Shown: piece by piece, positions 61,996-64,000 of the stretch
Layout of the letters: each line of letters begins with the position of its first letter
Numbering within the stretch: position 1 is the stretch's first letter
Assembly: GCF_010548375.1 (NCBI RefSeq)
Contig: NZ_JAAGLY010000002.1
Coordinates: 496,001-560,000, forward strand
Length of the DNA stretch: 64,000 bases
Source of the DNA: Streptomyces sp. SID13726
GTDB lineage: Bacteria; Actinomycetota; Actinomycetes; Streptomycetales; Streptomycetaceae
Direction: 5' to 3'
The notes under the pieces: generated by a model
Database searches by the model: none
Seen by the model: only the letters and a program-made list of their open reading frames with translations
What the model was told of the DNA's origin: nothing
Program-made: the position numbers and the translations under genes

Positions 61996-62763
61996 TCAAC
62001 TTCCCTGCCACCACAGGGAGACCGCGAGACCCAGTCCGGCCAGCGCGATGGCGACGCGCAGCGGCTTCTCCGGGAGACGGCGTACGACCACGGGTCCGAT
62101 CCGGCTGCCCACCAGGCACCCCAGGCCCAGTGCCGCCGCCGCTGCCCAGTGGACGGGGGCCAGGAAGGCGTAGGCCACCGCGGCGGTGACGTTGGCCGCG
62201 CCGGTCGCGATGTTCTTGACGGCGTTCGTCACCCGCAGGGGTTCGTTCACCGACATGGACAGCACGGCCAGCATCAGCACGCCCGCCGCGGCGCCGAAGT
62301 AGCCGCCGTAGAGACCCACGAGGAGGACCGCTCCGGCCAGGGGCAGTCGGGCGCGCAGGCCGCCCGCGGTGAAGTGGGGGCTGTTCTCGGCCAGCCGGCG
62401 CAGGGGTTCGCGGACGAGGATCAGGGCCGAGCCCAGGGCGATCAGCCACGGTACGACGTCGCCGAAGGCCGAGGCCGGGGTGGAGAGCAGGAGCGCCGCG
62501 CCGACCGAACCGCCCGCTGCGGCGAGGAGCGCCAGGCGCAGGAGGCGGCGCCCCTGGCCCCGCAGTTCCTCGCGTGAACCGGCCGCGGTTCCGGCGGTGT
62601 TGGCGAACAGCGCCACCGTGTTGGTCACGTTGGCGGCCACCGGGGGCAGCCCCGCAGCCAGCAGTGCCGGGTAGCTGAAGAGCGAGGCCAACCCCGCAAT
62701 GGATCCGGTCAGCCCCGAGGCGACTCCCGCGACGGCGAGCAGGAGTACGGAGTCGGCCCCCAC
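61996..62763 (-). CDS. TauE/SafE-family membrane permease
   Basis: 255 aa from GTG (VGADSVLLLAVAG), with AAGGGA about 9 bases upstream. Seven to eight helices form two repeats. The family's first-repeat signature GLTGSIAGLASLFSYPALLAAGLPPVAANVTNTVALFANTAGT and second-repeat LVGLYGGYFGAAAGVLMLAVLSMSVNEPLRVTNAVKN are both present. These proteins move sulfite, sulfoacetate or other organic anions. The upstream box is shared with the glucarate operon, which suggests a related small-anion role or joint control. It is separated from that operon by about 105 bases. Confidence 0.93.
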   Translation of the reverse strand: MGADSVLLLAVAGVASGLTGSIAGLASLFSYPALLAAGLPPVAANVTNTVALFANTAGTAAGSREELRGQGRRLLRLALLAAAGGSVGAALLLSTPASAFGDVVPWLIALGSALILVREPLRRLAENSPHFTAGGLRARLPLAGAVLLVGLYGGYFGAAAGVLMLAVLSMSVNEPLRVTNAVKNIATGAANVTAAVAYAFLAPVHWAAAAALGLGCLVGSRIGPVVVRRLPEKPLRVAIALAGLGLAVSLWWQGS

Positions 62764-62818
62764 GTGACGTTCCCTTCTGTCGAGGACGCCATATCGTCCC
62801 CCGGGGCCGTCCCGAATG

Positions 62819-62836
62819 AAAGACACTGTCTACATA
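62819..62836. promoter_or_regulatory. Operator-like box upstream of the TauE-type permease
   Basis: AAAGACACTGTCTACATA matches the glucarate-operon box in 15 of 18 bases, including AGAC-N3-GTCT and the TACATA flank. It lies about 56 bases before the GTG start. Confidence 0.6.
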
Positions 62837-62878
62837 GGGAGACAGCCGCCCGGGAGAACCGTCGCATGTCGAGGCCGG

Positions 62879-63151
62879 TCAGGGCAGCCACCGGTTTCCG
62901 ATGAGGAGGCGCAGACCGGCGACGATCCGGTGGACGCCGTAGACCATCGGCCCCCAGGTCACCACGTACGCGCCCGCGTTCTCGAACTGCCCGTGGGTGA
63001 TGACGGCGACGAGGACACCGCCGATGAGCCAGGCGGCGCCGAATTCGAGGGAGCGCCTGGCTCGGGCTTCCCGGGCGGCCCGCCGTTCCGGGGCCACGCC
63101 GTCTCGGGAAGGGGGCGAACTCCCGCACCGCCGTGTGCCGTTGTCGGTCAA
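62879..63151 (-). CDS. Small two-helix membrane protein, hypothetical
   Basis: About 90 aa if started at a TTG with AGGA 6 bases upstream; the reading frame is open further, so the start is uncertain. The conserved-looking part is ERRAAREARARRSLEFGAAWLIGGVLVAVITHGQF, a first helix after an Arg-rich stretch, then YVVTWGPMVYGVHRIVAGLRLLIG as the second helix. Similar short proteins are common next to transporter or DUF genes in actinobacteria, but no function is known. It precedes the TauE-type gene on the same strand with about 115 bases between. Confidence 0.6.
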   Translation of the reverse strand: MTDNGTRRCGSSPPSRDGVAPERRAAREARARRSLEFGAAWLIGGVLVAVITHGQFENAGAYVVTWGPMVYGVHRIVAGLRLLIGNRWLP

Positions 63152-63176
63152 CTCGATTCCTGGCTGCGTGACGACG

Positions 63177-63261
63177 TCCCGTGCCTGAAGGCGCCCGTAC
63201 CCGAAGGCGCCCGAGCCCGAAGAGGTCCCGTACCCGATGGCGTCCCGAGCCCGAAGGTGCC
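63177..63261 (+). repeat. Five degenerate 16-17-bp tandem repeats
   Basis: Units of the form CCCGTACCCGAAGGCG / CCCGAGCCCGAAGAGGT alternate. The array lies between the small membrane protein and the AraC gene. The rest of 63262-63335 shows nothing further. Confidence 0.7.
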
Positions 63262-63335
63262 CGGGCCGCGCGCCGACGGCCGGTCGGACGGTCCCCCGCG
63301 CCACCCGACCGGCCGTCGGCGCACAGACGCGGACG

Positions 63336-64000
63336 CTATCGCCCGGCGGCCGACGCGGTATTGGACGAATCTGCACTCGCCGTCAGGGCCAGCGCCCCTT
63401 CCACCCGGCGGGCCGCCATCATCTGTCCGGGCGTGGTCCCGGCGATCGCCCTGAACTCCCGGTTGAGGTGCGCCTGGTCGTAGTAGCCGCAGGCCAGGGA
63501 GATCTCGGTGAGGCTCGCGGTACCGCCGCCGAGCATCGCCACGGCACGCCGGAAACGCAGCACGCGCGCGGACGCCTTGGGGGTGAGCCCGACCTGCTGG
63601 GTGAAGCGCCGGGTCAAGTACCCCTGGCTCCAGCCCACTTCGGCGGCGATCCGGGAGATCGGGACCGTCCCCGCGCTGCCGGAGAGCAGCTGCCAGGCCT
63701 GGCCGACCTCGGGCGTGGGCGCGGGGCCGTCGTCGAGGCGGGCGAGCAGGGCCGCGTCCAGCAGGTCGAACCGCGCCGACCAGTCGGGAGTGGCCGCCAG
63801 CCGTTCCACCAGTACCCCGGCCCCGGGTCCCAGCACGTCCTCGATCTCGACGGCCAGGTTGGTCAGTTCGCTCATCGGCATGCCGAACAGCCGGTAGGCG
63901 CCCAGCGGCGCGAACTCGACGCGGATCGCCTCCTGGCCGCCGGGGTGCACACAGATCGCGGGCCGGTCCTCAAGGCCGACCACCAGTGACCCGATGCCCC
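63336..64000 (-). CDS. AraC-family regulator, C-terminal part, runs off right edge
   Basis: About 221 codons are in the window, and the 5' end lies beyond base 64000; the frame stays open to the edge. The C-terminal 100 residues hold both AraC helix-turn-helix motifs: VPISRIAAEVGWSQGYLTRRFTQQVGLTPKASARVLRFRRAV and SLTEISLACGYYDQAHLNREFRAIAGTTPGQM. The preceding region (IRVEFAPLGAYRLFGMPMSELTNLAVEIEDVLG) matches regulators with the DUF6597/YdiP-like cupin domain. Its targets cannot be deduced from this fragment. Confidence 0.93.
   Translation of the reverse strand, partial: GIGSLVVGLEDRPAICVHPGGQEAIRVEFAPLGAYRLFGMPMSELTNLAVEIEDVLGPGAGVLVERLAATPDWSARFDLLDAALLARLDDGPAPTPEVGQAWQLLSGSAGTVPISRIAAEVGWSQGYLTRRFTQQVGLTPKASARVLRFRRAVAMLGGGTASLTEISLACGYYDQAHLNREFRAIAGTTPGQMMAARRVEGALALTASADSSNTASAAGR

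Noticed and set aside
59112..62189. A 1025-aa rightward frame opposite gudD, gntP and the TauE-type gene
   Set aside because: It spans three real genes in antisense and has Gly/Asp/Arg-biased composition, as expected for the complement of GC-rich codons.

Overview
The window is about 72% GC with G/C-biased third codon positions, GTG and TTG starts, overlapping stop/start pairs and many one-component TetR, AraC, LacI and IclR regulators. This is typical of a Streptomyces or close relative, probably a chromosome arm or sub-telomeric region where accessory genes mix with core metabolism. No tRNA, rRNA, CRISPR array, insertion sequence or attachment site was recognised.

Region 1 (1-14837) is the edge of a nonribosomal peptide cluster. 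Leftward genes encode a PLP enzyme of the threonine/cysteate synthase family, a two-module NRPS (C-A-T-C-A-T-E) and the first part of a further NRPS (C-A...) that leaves the window. Specificity residues read from the A domains suggest Val, then an acidic or amide residue (Asp/Asn-like) that is epimerised, then Thr. A rightward pair starting from the same intergenic region encodes a private 2-oxoacid dehydrogenase: E1-alpha, and an unusual E1-beta/E2 fusion without a recognisable peripheral-subunit-binding domain. It may supply an acyl-CoA starter.

Region 2 (14857-22884) has a small operon (frameshifted tautomerase, zinc alcohol dehydrogenase, hotdog thioesterase) facing a TetR gene across two near-identical dyads. 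It also has a full-length IcmF isobutyryl-CoA mutase with a perfect 18-bp palindrome upstream, and a TetR/NAD-binding reductase pair with three related palindromes.

Region 3 (23135-28650) looks like an IclR-controlled catabolic unit: two SDR dehydrogenases, a carboxymuconolactone-decarboxylase-like protein and two fumarylacetoacetate-hydrolase paralogues, with a shared 13-bp operator. Its substrate is unknown. Region 4 (28700-35990) holds a decayed flavin monooxygenase, an AraC/aldo-keto reductase pair, a decayed glycosidase tail, a TetR/MMPL exporter pair and a YqjF-like protein.

Region 5 (36272-46501) holds a secreted glycerophosphodiester phosphodiesterase, a probably leaderless LacI regulator, a DUF6629-like membrane protein, a PknG-like kinase / four-helix membrane protein / lipoprotein-binding-protein operon resembling the mycobacterial PknG-GlnX-GlnH signalling module, and a second membrane Ser/Thr kinase with a PQQ-type beta-propeller sensor.

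Region 6 (46548-64000) has two secreted proteases whose promoters each carry a LacI-type dyad just after the predicted transcription start. It also has an ABC transporter/two-component operon, a ThuA/Gfo-Idh operon, a GCS2-type carboxylate-amine ligase, a Tat-exported TolB-propeller/amidohydrolase, a D-glucarate permease/dehydratase operon sharing an operator-like box with a TauE-type permease, and a partial AraC regulator at the right edge.
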